A stretch of 64,000 nt of DNA from Pseudomonas azadiae (GCF_019145355.1 NZ_JAHSTY010000001.1:1-64000), one strand, 5' to 3'; counted from the stretch's first letter, positions 15,270 to 23,587 are shown. Notes: a model not told the origin generated them from the sequence alone. Made by a program: numbers and translations.

Positions 15270-17792
15270 TCAGCCCGCCGCCCGGTCAGTGGTCGCCACA
15301 TCCGCCAACGTATCCGGCGTACAGCGCAGGTCGCAGATCAACAGCACATCGCTTTCCTGGCGCGCCTTGCTCGGGTCGAGGCGGAATTGGCACAGCAGGG
15401 TGTTGGCGTAGCGCACTTCGAGGGTCGGCGCGCCGGCGTTCATTTCCATCGAGAAGAACCCATCGACCTCGCTGACCGCGCGGCTGGCGTGGTTGATCAC
15501 GTGGTGGCCCTTGAGCGGCTTGCCCTGGGCGTCGAGCAGGCGCCCGAGCACGGTCACGGTTTTCATCACGCTGATCTTGCGGTAGTCCACGCCCCCCTTG
15601 TTCAGGTGGTAGTTGGTCCGGGTCGGCTGGATGTTGGCGGCCGGCGGATGGTTGCCTTCGAAGTCGAAACTCAGGGTGCTGTTCTTGTAGGCGGTGATCG
15701 GCACGTAGTTACGCCCGGGGCGCAGTTTGGCGCTGCCGCCGGCCAGGTCGTCGGCGCGCAGGGTGATGTTGTCGAGGTCGGTTTCCACGTCGACGATCAT
15801 CCCCGCGCCGCCGGTGTGGTGCTGGCTGCTGAGCACGGCTTTCTGCGCGCCCACGGCCACCGTGCTGCTCAGGTTCAGGCCGCCGCTGAGGCGTTCGGTG
15901 TAGGAGGAACGCTGCACGAAGGTGTCGCCGTATACCGCATCGCTCTGGAAGCTCGCGCGCCCGGCCAGGCCCACGCCGTAGGTGTCGGCGGTGGCTGTGG
16001 CGGAGACGCTTTGCAGCAGGTGACCTTCGAGGGTTTTCTGGTAGGTCAGCGAGCCGTTGTTGTCGCGGCTGCCGTCGCGCGCGGTGCGCGTGCCGAGGCT
16101 GGCCGACCATTGCTCGCCCGGCGCGCCGAGGGCCAGGCTGACGCTGAGGTCGATGCCGCGGTTGCGAGTGTCGCCGGTGCTGGCCGTGGCCGGACGGTCG
16201 AACACCGACAGGCGCCAGTTCGCATCACTGCCGAACAGGGTGCCGCGCTGGTTCCAGCCCAGGTCCAGGCCTACGCCTTCGATGTTGCCCTGGCTGTGGG
16301 ACAGCCGCGCACTGACCGAACTCTTGTTGCTCAAACGATGGTTGACCGACAACGAGGAGTTGCTCGTGCGCCCTACGAAGACCGTGCGCGAACGCAGGCG
16401 GGTGCCGTCGGGCAGGATTTCAAAGGTGCGCGTGGTGTCGAGCCAGCTGCGGTTGTGGCTGAGCACGATGCTGCCGTGGCCATAGCTGTACATGCCTTGC
16501 AGGTCCAGACCGGTGCCGTGGTCCTGGGTCTGGTAGACGTTGGCATACACGCTGGCGGAACTGGCCAGGGTCCAGTCGATGGACGTGCCGTATTGCATCA
16601 TTTCCCGCACTTTGCGGGTCGACAGGCCAAGGATCACGCGCGGGTGGGCCAGGTAGTTGACGCCCGCGCCGTAGGTGATGAACCCGCTGCTCTGTTCTTC
16701 CCAGTTGCTGAGCAGCTTGGTCTCGCGCCCGACAAAGGTGCTGTAGCGCCAGCGTTCGTCGGCGTTGCGCCAGTTGTTGGGCTTGTACACCAGCTCCTGG
16801 GTGGTGGAGGTGGTAAAGCCGTCTTCGACCAGGCGCACTTCCACTTCGTAGATACCGCCGGGCAGTGGCCGGGTGTCGAGGGTCTGCAAACCGGCGGCGA
16901 CCGGCTGGGCATTGATCAGCAGGCCGTTGCGGTAGATTTCCACCACCGCCTGGCGGCTGGCGGTGACGTAAATCGGGTAGACGCTTGGCTTGGGGTTGTT
17001 GATCAGCAGGCTGTCGGAGCTGCCGTACATCACACCCACCGCCGTGTCGGGGCTGGCGCCGAATGAACGGATCTGGCGCGTCAAACCGTCGGAACCGGGG
17101 GTGAAATAGCCCAGGCGCAGGAAGTTGCCTTCCAGCTCGCGCTGGGTATAAAGCTCGTGCACCGCGTGATAAAGCGTGGTGTCAGTGCCGCCAAAGCGCG
17201 ACAGTTGCAGGTTCAACGCCTGGGTCCAGTTACCCAGGCTGGCGCTGGCTTCCAGGCCATACCGGCCGCCCAGTTCTTCCCGCTCGCCGCCGGTGAGGTT
17301 CAATTGGTTATTAATGATCAACCCATGGCTACCGGCTTCGGGCAAATCGTAGTAACGCTTGATATCGGTGTTGCGTTCGATGTTCTCGGTGAGGATCGAC
17401 ACCAGGGAATTTTCCAGGCTGTAGTGCACCGCCAGCAGTTGGGCAGGGCAACTTGTTTCGCAACCGCCCAAGGGCATGCCTTGTTGCAGCAGTTGCTGCC
17501 AGGTGTCGCGGTCGGCGGCTGTGAAGTTGCTGTCGCCGATATCGGTGAACTCCAACAAGGTGATCTTATCGTCACGGCCCAGCACAATCATGGCTTCGCC
17601 AAGAAACTGCTGATCGAGTTCAACACGCACCGCGAGGGGCACATCAAAAAAGTGTTGTTCAAAATCCTTGGGCAACCCTTCGGATTGAGACAGCAGGCTG
17701 CCCGGCGTCGTGCCGGGCGCCGTCGGCGCGGCCCAGGCACTGGCGCACAGCAATAGCGCGAGCGCGCCCGCAATCGGCGTCTTCGAAAACAT
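15270..17792 (-). CDS. outer-membrane usher of a CS1-type pilus (CooC/CblC/TcfC-like)
   Basis: 840 residues with a signal peptide (MFSKTPIAGALALLLCASAWA). The pattern is that of alpha-clade ushers: an N-terminal periplasmic domain with a paired-cysteine segment (GGCETSCPAQ), a long 24-strand barrel region, and C-terminal domains ending with a CDLRCTPDTL segment. It forms the pore through which pilin subunits are polymerised. ATG 17792 was chosen over TTG 17819; GAG lies 10 bases upstream. The gene sits between the major pilin and the chaperone, and a GC-rich stem-loop at 17839-17860 separates it from the pilin. Confidence 0.85.
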   Translation of the reverse strand: MFSKTPIAGALALLLCASAWAAPTAPGTTPGSLLSQSEGLPKDFEQHFFDVPLAVRVELDQQFLGEAMIVLGRDDKITLLEFTDIGDSNFTAADRDTWQQLLQQGMPLGGCETSCPAQLLAVHYSLENSLVSILTENIERNTDIKRYYDLPEAGSHGLIINNQLNLTGGEREELGGRYGLEASASLGNWTQALNLQLSRFGGTDTTLYHAVHELYTQRELEGNFLRLGYFTPGSDGLTRQIRSFGASPDTAVGVMYGSSDSLLINNPKPSVYPIYVTASRQAVVEIYRNGLLINAQPVAAGLQTLDTRPLPGGIYEVEVRLVEDGFTTSTTQELVYKPNNWRNADERWRYSTFVGRETKLLSNWEEQSSGFITYGAGVNYLAHPRVILGLSTRKVREMMQYGTSIDWTLASSASVYANVYQTQDHGTGLDLQGMYSYGHGSIVLSHNRSWLDTTRTFEILPDGTRLRSRTVFVGRTSNSSLSVNHRLSNKSSVSARLSHSQGNIEGVGLDLGWNQRGTLFGSDANWRLSVFDRPATASTGDTRNRGIDLSVSLALGAPGEQWSASLGTRTARDGSRDNNGSLTYQKTLEGHLLQSVSATATADTYGVGLAGRASFQSDAVYGDTFVQRSSYTERLSGGLNLSSTVAVGAQKAVLSSQHHTGGAGMIVDVETDLDNITLRADDLAGGSAKLRPGRNYVPITAYKNSTLSFDFEGNHPPAANIQPTRTNYHLNKGGVDYRKISVMKTVTVLGRLLDAQGKPLKGHHVINHASRAVSEVDGFFSMEMNAGAPTLEVRYANTLLCQFRLDPSKARQESDVLLICDLRCTPDTLADVATTDRAAG

Positions 17793-17838
17793 GAACGGAA
17801 TACTCGTCAGTACAGGCAATCAGGGCTGTTGAGCAGGC

Positions 17839-17860
17839 CGCAGGACAGGACAGTCCTGCG
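17839..17860 (-). promoter_or_regulatory. intercistronic stem-loop between major pilin and usher
   Basis: CGCAGGAC, a 6-base loop, then GTCCTGCG: a perfect 8-bp stem. No T-run follows on the coding strand, so it looks more like a processing, stabilising or attenuating hairpin than a full terminator. Such elements commonly let the pilin exceed the usher in amount. Confidence 0.55.
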
Positions 17861-17911
17861 ACCCTTATTCAGCGGGTGCCCGGCATCATCGCGGCGCCGG
17901 GGCAGCGATCA

Positions 17912-18400
17912 TCAACGTGGAACGGCGTCGAAGATCACGGTGTAGCTGGCGGTGTAGAGGCCGTTCTGGGTATCGGTCGGCTTGGCGGCGCGAACCACCA
18001 GGTCAGCCTGGGTGCCTGGGGTGGACTGAGGATCATCGACCACTTCCTGCGGGGAGGCGGTGAGCACGACACCGTTGAAGATGTTGGTCAGCGCGATGCT
18101 GTCGGTGCCGTTGTACAACGAAGCAGCGGTTGGACCGCCCTCGATGTAGGCATGCACCGAACCGTCGGTGTTTTTCACATCGAAGGTGGCGCGCAGGGAG
18201 CTCAGCTCACCGCTGACGGTGTTGTAGCTCATGGTTTCATCTTTACCGAAGTTAGGGTCCCGTGGTTGAGCGTGGAATTGCTTGGTAGGGATGTCGGCCT
18301 TGATGTTGATGGATGAACGCGCATCGTCAACGGCGTACGCCACCGAGGAACTCAGGGCGGCAGCGACGAACGGCACGGCGAAAGCAAGCTTCTTGAACAT
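17912..18400 (-). CDS. CS1-type fimbrial major subunit (pilin)
   Basis: 162 residues with a signal peptide (MFKKLAFAVPFVAAALSSSVAYA). The mature start DDARSSINIKADIPTKQF gives the alternating donor strand of alpha-type pilins, and the C-terminus YTVIFDAVPR gives the last beta-strand. It resembles the CooA/CblA/CfaB family (CS1 type). First gene of the operon, preceded by a long AT-rich region with regulatory motifs. ATG 18400 has AGG 8 bases upstream. The pilus is exported through the adjacent usher and probably serves attachment to surfaces or hosts. Confidence 0.87.
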   Translation of the reverse strand: MFKKLAFAVPFVAAALSSSVAYAVDDARSSINIKADIPTKQFHAQPRDPNFGKDETMSYNTVSGELSSLRATFDVKNTDGSVHAYIEGGPTAASLYNGTDSIALTNIFNGVVLTASPQEVVDDPQSTPGTQADLVVRAAKPTDTQNGLYTASYTVIFDAVPR

Positions 18401-18552
18401 GGTGATTACCTGTCATCTAAAAATCAGGGGTTCTTAGAAAGCCGGAAAAGTCATTTTTCCAACTAGTTGCATTGAAAGTTTAAGAACCTCCAACGCCAGG
18501 CAAGTATCAAGATCAATCCCACGTGCGTATGCCGTCCGATTCGCTTAACTTC

Positions 18553-18570
18553 GTAGTTAAAGCTAACTAC
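18553..18570. promoter_or_regulatory. perfect inverted repeat in the pilus leader/promoter
   Basis: GTAGTTA-AAGC-TAACTAC, a 7-bp perfect inverted repeat with a 4-base spacer. It lies just downstream of the start point predicted from the promoter at 18584-18610. It could be a repressor operator or a hairpin at the 5' end of the pilin mRNA. Confidence 0.5.
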
Positions 18571-18583
18571 AACTTATCGGAAA

Positions 18584-18610
18584 ATTATGGCTTTTTACTA
18601 AAACTTTCAA
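18584..18610 (-). promoter_or_regulatory. candidate sigma70 promoter of the pilus operon
   Basis: On the minus strand, TTGAAA (18610-18605) and CATAAT (18589-18584) are separated by 15 bases. The transcript would have a leader of about 175 nt before ATG 18400. That leader contains two GGA motifs (TTGGAGG and TTGGAAA) of the kind bound by RsmA/RsmE. Confidence 0.4.
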
Positions 18611-18616
18611 AAACCC

Positions 18617-18634
18617 TGTAAGAACTGGACTACA
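18617..18634. promoter_or_regulatory. GacA-box-like element 1
   Basis: TGTAAG-N6-ACTACA matches 10 of 12 fixed positions of the GacA upstream element TGTAAG-N6-CTTACA known from rsmY/rsmZ promoters. It ends 6 bases upstream of the candidate -35 box of the pilus promoter. Confidence 0.4.
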
Positions 18635-18671
18635 TGAACTTTAATGAGAATAACTTAGCATGAATTGCATC

Positions 18672-18689
18672 TGTAAGAAGCGGATTACA
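18672..18689. promoter_or_regulatory. GacA-box-like element 2
   Basis: TGTAAG-N6-ATTACA matches 11 of 12 fixed positions of the GacA element. It is a near-duplicate of the site at 18617, 55 bp away (16 of 19 bases identical from CTGTAAGAA onward), which is about five helical turns. Confidence 0.45.
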
Positions 18690-18838
18690 CATTCGGAAAT
18701 AGCCCAGTAATTACTGCGCCGGGCAACTTCATTAATCACTCTAGTTCACTTATCGCAACTTTCGCCTTTGCGTTGAATAATTCCCATGCTGCCCCGGACG
18801 AGCCACGACCGTTGGTCGGACAACGTTGCCTGCCCACC

Positions 18839-18861
18839 AAGATATATCTTACGTTGTATCT
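18839..18861. promoter_or_regulatory. candidate PadR-family operator
   Basis: AAGATATATCTT is a 12-bp perfect palindrome (18839-18850), followed by a further TATCT half site (18857-18861). It ends 22 bases before the regulator's start codon, so it is well placed for autoregulation of the padR-reductase pair. Assignment is by position and symmetry only. Confidence 0.45.
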
Positions 18862-18883
18862 AACCAAGACGGAGCGCAGAGAA

Positions 18884-19423
18884 ATGAGAGAGCATCACCC
18901 CCACCACGATGGCCGCGACGGCTTCGAAAAACGCCCGGGCCGCGAACGCGGTGGCCGTGGCCCCCGTGTGTTCGCGCCGGGCGATCTGAAACTGCTGCTG
19001 CCGGCGCTGATCGCCGAACAGCCGTGCCATGGCTACGACCTGATCCGCCGCATCGAAAGCCTGTTCGACGGCGCCTACAGCCCCAGCCCCGGTGTGATCT
19101 ACCCGACGCTGACGTTCCTCGAAGAGAGCGAACTGATCACCGGCGACACCGACGGCGGAAAAAAACGCTACACAATCACCGACGCAGGTCGTCTGTTCTT
19201 GAGTGAGCAGGCGATTGCCGTGGAGGGCGTGCGCATGCGCATCGACGTGAGCAAACGCTCGCTGCGCGGCCAGGACCGCCCGCCGGAGATCCACGAGGCG
19301 GTGCACAACCTGCGCCATGCCCTGCACGCGCATCACGGGCGCTGGAGCCAGGAAGAAATCGTGCGTGTCGCCACGCTGCTCAATCGCACCGCTCAAGCCA
19401 TTGCCGACGGGAAAGACCAATGA
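18884..19423 (+). CDS. PadR-family regulator, YqjI-like
   Basis: About 179 residues. The N-terminus is His/Arg rich (MREHHPHHDG) and is followed by a PadR winged helix with the family signature HGYDLIRRIE and SPSPGVIYPTLTFLEE, then GGKKRYTIT in the wing. E. coli YqjI, a nickel/iron-responsive PadR protein with a longer His-rich tail, represses the neighbouring ferric reductase gene yqjH; the same pairing occurs here. ATG 18884 has GGAG 9 bases upstream; an in-frame upstream start at 18773 was rejected for lack of a ribosome site. Its stop overlaps the next start by 4 bases (ATGA), so the two are translationally coupled. Confidence 0.85.
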   Translation: MREHHPHHDGRDGFEKRPGRERGGRGPRVFAPGDLKLLLPALIAEQPCHGYDLIRRIESLFDGAYSPSPGVIYPTLTFLEESELITGDTDGGKKRYTITDAGRLFLSEQAIAVEGVRMRIDVSKRSLRGQDRPPEIHEAVHNLRHALHAHHGRWSQEEIVRVATLLNRTAQAIADGKDQ

Positions 19424-20187
19424 CCACAGACACCATCCACCGCGTTACCCACGAAATCAAACGTCGCCGCCTCGAAGTGCTACGGGTGGTGGACATCACG
19501 CCACGCATGCGCCGCGTCACGCTGGGCGGGCCGGAACTGGCGGGGTTTATCAGCCTGGGCAGTGACGATCACATCAAGCTGCTGTTCCCGCAGAACGCCG
19601 CCGAACAGGCCGCGCTGGAGAGCCCGACCTTCAGCATCAAGGGCGATGGCCCGCAGCCGCCCATGCGTGACTACACGCCGCGCCGTTATGACCCGAGCAG
19701 CGGTGAGCTGGACATCGACTTCGTGCTGCACGGCGATGGCCCCGCTTCCACCTGGGCCGAGCAGGTGCAGGTCGGCCAGCACCTGCACATCGGCGGCCCG
19801 CGCGGCTCGATGATCGTGCCGGATATCTTCGACAGCTATTGGCTGATCGGCGATGAAACCGCCCTGCCCGCCATTGCCCGGCGCCTGGAAGAATTGCCGG
19901 CGGGGCGCCGGGTCCTGGCCGTGATTGAAATTGCCAATGCGGCCGAGCAACAGCCCCTGCACAGTGCCGCCGATGTGGAAGTGATCTGGGTGATACGCGG
20001 CCAGGATGACCTGCTCGAAACGGTGCGCAAGCTGACACCGCCCGGCGGTGTGTTGTACTGCTTCGTGGCGACCGAAACCAGACGCTCGCGCCAGGTGCGC
20101 CGCGTGCTGCTGGACACTCACAAGGTCAACGAGGAATACCTCAAGGCGGTGGGCTACTGGCGGGCCGAGGGCAGCGAAGAAGAATAG
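19420..20187 (+). CDS. siderophore-interacting protein / FAD-dependent ferric-chelate reductase (YqjH/ViuB type)
   Basis: 255 residues. The flavin-binding domain shows RRVTLGG and the FAD motif RDYTPRRYD (RxYT). The NAD(P)H domain includes LIGDETALPAIARRLEEL and ends with the family's YWRAEGSEEE. The protein would reduce ferric siderophore complexes in the cytoplasm to release iron. It is coupled to the YqjI-like regulator by an ATGA overlap, which supports metal-responsive control. A REPIN follows between this gene and the convergent membrane protein gene. Confidence 0.88.
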   Translation: MTTDTIHRVTHEIKRRRLEVLRVVDITPRMRRVTLGGPELAGFISLGSDDHIKLLFPQNAAEQAALESPTFSIKGDGPQPPMRDYTPRRYDPSSGELDIDFVLHGDGPASTWAEQVQVGQHLHIGGPRGSMIVPDIFDSYWLIGDETALPAIARRLEELPAGRRVLAVIEIANAAEQQPLHSAADVEVIWVIRGQDDLLETVRKLTPPGGVLYCFVATETRRSRQVRRVLLDTHKVNEEYLKAVGYWRAEGSEEE

Positions 20188-20206
20188 GAACCTGACACGG
20201 TTAACC

Positions 20207-20298
20207 CTGTGGGAGCGGGCTTGCTCGCGAATGCGGTGGGTCAGCCAACACATCTGGCGACTGACACTCTGCATTCGCGAGCAAGCCCGCTCCCACAG
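20207..20298. repeat. REPIN (inverted REP pair, GCGGGCTTGCTCGCGA type)
   Basis: CTGTGGGAGCGGGCTTGCTC at the left is mirrored by GAGCAAGCCCGCTCCCACAG at the right, with about 40 bases between. It lies between two convergent genes and may also act as a bidirectional terminator. Confidence 0.85.
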
Positions 20299-20301
20299 TT
20301 G

Positions 20302-20925
20302 TTAACGTGCTCGTTTCAGGAATGTGTCGAGGCTTACAACGGCCAATGCAATCACCACAAACCCCGCCAAAATCCCTCCGGCATTCACGAACACTTGTGG
20401 ATAACCCAGCGTCAGGACATCGATGAACGGGTACTGATACTGCCCGAGCAAATCCCCACGCAGCAGCGCATAACCGAAGTACACCAGCGGGTAAACCACC
20501 CAGCCGGCAATGTGCTTGAGCCGCAAGCTGCCCTTGGGTACGCACCGCCACCAGTAGATAAAAAACAGCACCGGCATGACGTCGTGCAGCAACTCATCGG
20601 CGATGAATTGAAAGCCTTCGGGTTGCCACAAATGGCGCAGCAGCAGATTGTAGGCCAGGCCGACCACCAGGATGCTCACGGCGATGCCGCTGCTGATGAC
20701 CGGCCCGCCGAAAAACCGTTTCGCCGCGCTGTCGCGTTCCACCCACGCATAGCTCAACACCACCATCGCCAGGGTGTTGGTGAGCACGGTAAAGAAGCTG
20801 AAAAAATTGATCAGTCCGCCGAGCAGGCTGGCGCCGGACTCCCAGCGCGAATAAAAAATCAGGTACTGCTGAATCGCCAACCCCGCCCAACCGGCCAGGG
20901 CGGTTGCCGCTGCAAACCGCTTCAT
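20302..20925 (-). CDS. Pr6Pr family membrane protein
   Basis: 207 residues with about six hydrophobic segments (for example LAGWAGLAIQQYLIFY, FFSFFTVLTNTLAMVVLSYA, VMPVLFFIYWW, IAGWVVYPLVYFGYALLRG, GFVVIALAVVSL). The FFSFFTVLTN and YWW... YP patterns match the Pr6Pr (FAR-17a/AIG1-like) family of inner-membrane proteins, whose bacterial role is not established. It starts 4 bp after the VF530-like gene and probably shares its transcript. Confidence 0.8.
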   Translation of the reverse strand: MKRFAAATALAGWAGLAIQQYLIFYSRWESGASLLGGLINFFSFFTVLTNTLAMVVLSYAWVERDSAAKRFFGGPVISSGIAVSILVVGLAYNLLLRHLWQPEGFQFIADELLHDVMPVLFFIYWWRCVPKGSLRLKHIAGWVVYPLVYFGYALLRGDLLGQYQYPFIDVLTLGYPQVFVNAGGILAGFVVIALAVVSLDTFLKRAR

Positions 20926-20929
20926 GGGC

Positions 20930-21163
20930 TCAGTCCAGCGGGCGTTTGGTGCGCATCAGCTTGACATACAAGCCTTCGACTTTTTCCCGCGCCCAAGGGG
21001 TTTTGCGCAGGAAGGTCAGGCTCGACTTGATGCTCGGGTCGCTCTTGAAACAGCGCACATCAATGCGCTCGGCAAGGCCCGCCCATTCGTAATGCTCAAC
21101 CAGGGTGGTGAGGACGTGCTGCAGGGTTACGCCGTGGAGTGGGTCGTTGTTTGTCGCGGTCAT
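20930..21163 (-). CDS. VF530-family DNA-binding protein (DUF2132)
   Basis: 77 residues. The sequence ([46 protein letters not shown]) matches the small VF530/DUF2132 family, described as a helical double-stranded DNA-binding fold. ATG 21163. It is divergent from the ZnuD-like receptor gene and is followed immediately by the Pr6Pr gene. A cellular role is not known. Confidence 0.85.
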   Translation of the reverse strand: MTATNNDPLHGVTLQHVLTTLVEHYEWAGLAERIDVRCFKSDPSIKSSLTFLRKTPWAREKVEGLYVKLMRTKRPLD

Positions 21164-21246
21164 GCCGGGCCTTTACGAAGAGAGAAAACACAGCTGCGCA
21201 CTTTAGCACGATCAAAAAAAGTTCCCGCCCCCAGCGAAAAAGAGAT

Positions 21247-21259
21247 GTTATATTGTAAC
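21247..21259. promoter_or_regulatory. Zur box upstream of the zinc receptor gene
   Basis: GTTATATTGTAAC, an AT-rich inverted repeat matching the gamma-proteobacterial Zur core GTTATA-N-TATAAC at all but one arm position. It sits 42 bases before ATG 21302 and 83 bases before the divergent VF530 gene, so Zn-Zur could repress the receptor. Confidence 0.65.
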
Positions 21260-21301
21260 CATAAATCTCAATCTTTTCGTCGCTTTGCCAAGGAATGTCT
21301 G

Positions 21302-23320
21302 ATGTCCCTCTCTTCTCTGTGGCGCTTGACCCCGCTTGCCGCCGCCCTGCTGATCTGCGCCGAAGCCCACGCCCTTGAGCTGCAGCCCCAAGTCATCACC
21401 GGCAACCCGCTGGGCAATGAACAGCTCGCCTCGCCAACCACCGTGCTCGAAGGCGATGACCTGACCCTGCAACAGAAGGGCAGCCTTGGCGAAACCCTGA
21501 ACAAGCAGCCGGGTGTGTCGTCTTCGTACTTCGGCCCAGGCGCGAGCCGGCCGATCATTCGTGGCCAGGATGGCGACCGCATTCGCATTCTGCGCAACGG
21601 CGTGGGCGCGCTGGATGCGTCGTCGCTGTCCTACGACCATGCGGTGCCGCTGGACCCGGTCAATGTCGACCGCATTGAAATCGTGCGTGGCCCGGCGGCC
21701 TTGTTGTACGGCGGCAGCGCCATCGGCGGTGTAGTCAACACCTTCGACAACCGCATCCCCACCGAAGCCATCGAAGGCATCCACGGTGCTGGTGAATTGC
21801 GCTACGGCGGCGCCGACACCACGCGCAGCAGCGCCGGCAGGCTGGAGGCCGGCAACGGCACCTTTGCCTTGCACCTGGACGCGAATGCGCGGGAATTCAA
21901 TGACCTGAAAATTCCGGGCCAGGCGCGCAGCCGCCACGCCCCGGCCACCGACGACGCCCCCGGCAAAAACGGCCGCCTGGGCAACAGCGACGGGCGCCAG
22001 GACGGCGGTGCGCTGGGCGGTTCCTACACCTGGGATGACGGTTACGCCGGCGTGTCCTACAGCAACTATGATGCGAACTACGGCTCTCCGGCCGAGCAGG
22101 ATGTACGCATCCGCATGAAACAGGATCACTACGCCTTCGCGTCAGAAATCCGCAACCTGCAAGGCCCGTTTACGTCGGTGAAGATCGACGCTGGCTACAC
22201 CGATTACGAACACCGCGAAATCGAAGGCGGCGAAACCGGCACGGTGTTCAAGAACAAGGGCTATGAAGCGCGTGTGGAGGCGCGTCACCAGCCGATCGGC
22301 CCGCTAGACGGCGTCGTCGGCGCCCAGGTGACCCGTAACGAGTTCTCGGCCCTGGGCGAAGAAGCCTTCGTGCCGCAGACCGACACCAACGCCGGCGCGC
22401 TGTTTATCCTCGAACAGATGCAAGCCACCGAGCGCCTGAAACTCAGCCTCGGCGGGCGCCTGGAACACACCAGCGTCGACCCGGACGCCAAGGGCAACGC
22501 GCGCTTTGCCGGGGCCGAGAACAGCAATGCGTTCACCGCCGGCAGCCTGTCGTCGGGCGCCGTCTACACGCTCACACCTATCTGGTCCCTGGCTGCGACC
22601 CTGGGCTACACCGAACGCGCGCCCACCTTTTATGAGCTGTATGCCAACGGCGCCCACGTCGCCACCGGCACCTATGAACTGGGCGACGCGAATCTGAAGA
22701 AAGAAAAAGCCGTGTCCAGCGACCTGGCCCTGCGCTTTGACAATGGCACGCACAAAGGCAGTTTCGGCGTGTTCTACAGCCGCTTCTCCAATTACATCGG
22801 CTTGCTGGGCAGCGGTCGTACGCTCAACGATGAAGGCGAGGAAGACGCAGGCGGTATTCCCGAATACAAATACTCTGGCGTGCGTGCACGTTTCGCCGGT
22901 TTTGAAGCCCAGGATCACTGGAAACTCGGCGAAAGCGCCTACGGCAAATTTGCACTTGAACTGTCGGGCGACTACACCCGCGCCACCAACCTGGACACCG
23001 GCGAAGCCCTGCCGCGGATTGCTCCGCTGCGTTTGAACAGCGGCTTGCTGTGGGAACTGGACCGCTGGCAGGCACGCATCGACGTGGAACACGCCGCCGG
23101 CCAGGGCCGCGTACCGGATAACGAGAGCGGCACGGATGGCTACACCACTTTGGGGGCGAGCGCGGGGTATCGCTTCAACATGGGCGGCAGTCAATGGCTG
23201 GCGTTCGTCAATGGTGAAAACCTGACCAACCAGACTGTGCGGTACGCCAGCTCGATCCTGCGGGACATCGCGCCGGCGCCAGGCAGAAGCGTGCAGTTTG
23301 GCGTGCGCACCACGTTCTAA
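21302..23320 (+). CDS. znuD: ZnuD-like TonB-dependent zinc receptor
   Basis: 672 residues with a signal peptide (MSLSSLWRLTPLAAALLICAEAHA). The plug domain follows (GSLGETLNKQPGVSSSYFGPGASRPIIRG, RIEIVRGPAALLYGGSAIGG) and then the 22-strand barrel with the TonB-receptor C-terminus ending in Phe (SVQFGVRTTF). The plug resembles ZnuD proteins of Pseudomonas and Neisseria, and the Zur box upstream supports zinc rather than iron. Extracellular loops here are only moderately His/Asp rich. ATG 21302 has AAGGA 7 bases upstream; the frame is open far upstream without supporting sites. It would import zinc across the outer membrane with TonB-ExbBD energy. Confidence 0.82.
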   Translation: MSLSSLWRLTPLAAALLICAEAHALELQPQVITGNPLGNEQLASPTTVLEGDDLTLQQKGSLGETLNKQPGVSSSYFGPGASRPIIRGQDGDRIRILRNGVGALDASSLSYDHAVPLDPVNVDRIEIVRGPAALLYGGSAIGGVVNTFDNRIPTEAIEGIHGAGELRYGGADTTRSSAGRLEAGNGTFALHLDANAREFNDLKIPGQARSRHAPATDDAPGKNGRLGNSDGRQDGGALGGSYTWDDGYAGVSYSNYDANYGSPAEQDVRIRMKQDHYAFASEIRNLQGPFTSVKIDAGYTDYEHREIEGGETGTVFKNKGYEARVEARHQPIGPLDGVVGAQVTRNEFSALGEEAFVPQTDTNAGALFILEQMQATERLKLSLGGRLEHTSVDPDAKGNARFAGAENSNAFTAGSLSSGAVYTLTPIWSLAATLGYTERAPTFYELYANGAHVATGTYELGDANLKKEKAVSSDLALRFDNGTHKGSFGVFYSRFSNYIGLLGSGRTLNDEGEEDAGGIPEYKYSGVRARFAGFEAQDHWKLGESAYGKFALELSGDYTRATNLDTGEALPRIAPLRLNSGLLWELDRWQARIDVEHAAGQGRVPDNESGTDGYTTLGASAGYRFNMGGSQWLAFVNGENLTNQTVRYASSILRDIAPAPGRSVQFGVRTTF

Positions 23321-23341
23321 CTGACACCCGCAAATACCCTT

Positions 23342-23424
23342 TGGGAGCTGGCTTGCCTGCGATTGCATCTCCTCGGTACCACAGAAACACCGAGGCGCCC
23401 GCATCGCAGGCAAGCCAGCTCCCA
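23342..23424. repeat. REPIN (GCTGGCTTGCCTGCGA type)
   Basis: TGGGAGCTGGCTTGCCTGCG and CGCAGGCAAGCCAGCTCCCA form the outer arms. Inside, CCTCGGT and ACCGAGG form a second short hairpin. It follows the znuD-like gene directly and may end its transcript. Confidence 0.85.
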
Positions 23425-23533
23425 CACTTTCGTGCAGCGACGTTCTGTCACTGTTACCAATTCTGAAATGATGCATCTTGCGATTTGCGCTTTCTCTCGA
23501 CGCCCACTCCCTTTATCCTTGCCCGCAACAAAC

Positions 23534-23545
23534 TGAAACGTTTCA
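23534..23545. promoter_or_regulatory. Cra/FruR-type operator upstream of gcd
   Basis: TGAAACGTTTCA, a perfect 12-bp palindrome identical to the LacI-family Cra/FruR consensus. It also resembles the PtxS site TGAAACCGGTTTCA without its two central bases. It lies 216 bp upstream of the gcd start. Confidence 0.5.
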
Positions 23546-23587
23546 CTTCCGCGGTCGACCCCATCTTGCCGAATTTCCCCCTCTCTC

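Noticed and set aside
15387..17066. 559-codon frame antisense to the usher
   Set aside because: Gly/Ala/Val-rich shadow without start signals.
18616..18689. a possible rsm-type small RNA gene, because of the GacA-like boxes
   Set aside because: Neither strand downstream has the many closely spaced GGA hairpins or the terminator expected of rsmX/Y/Z.
20924..21301. N-terminal extension of the ZnuD-like receptor
   Set aside because: It would run antisense to the VF530 gene and across the Zur box; the signal peptide begins at ATG 21302.
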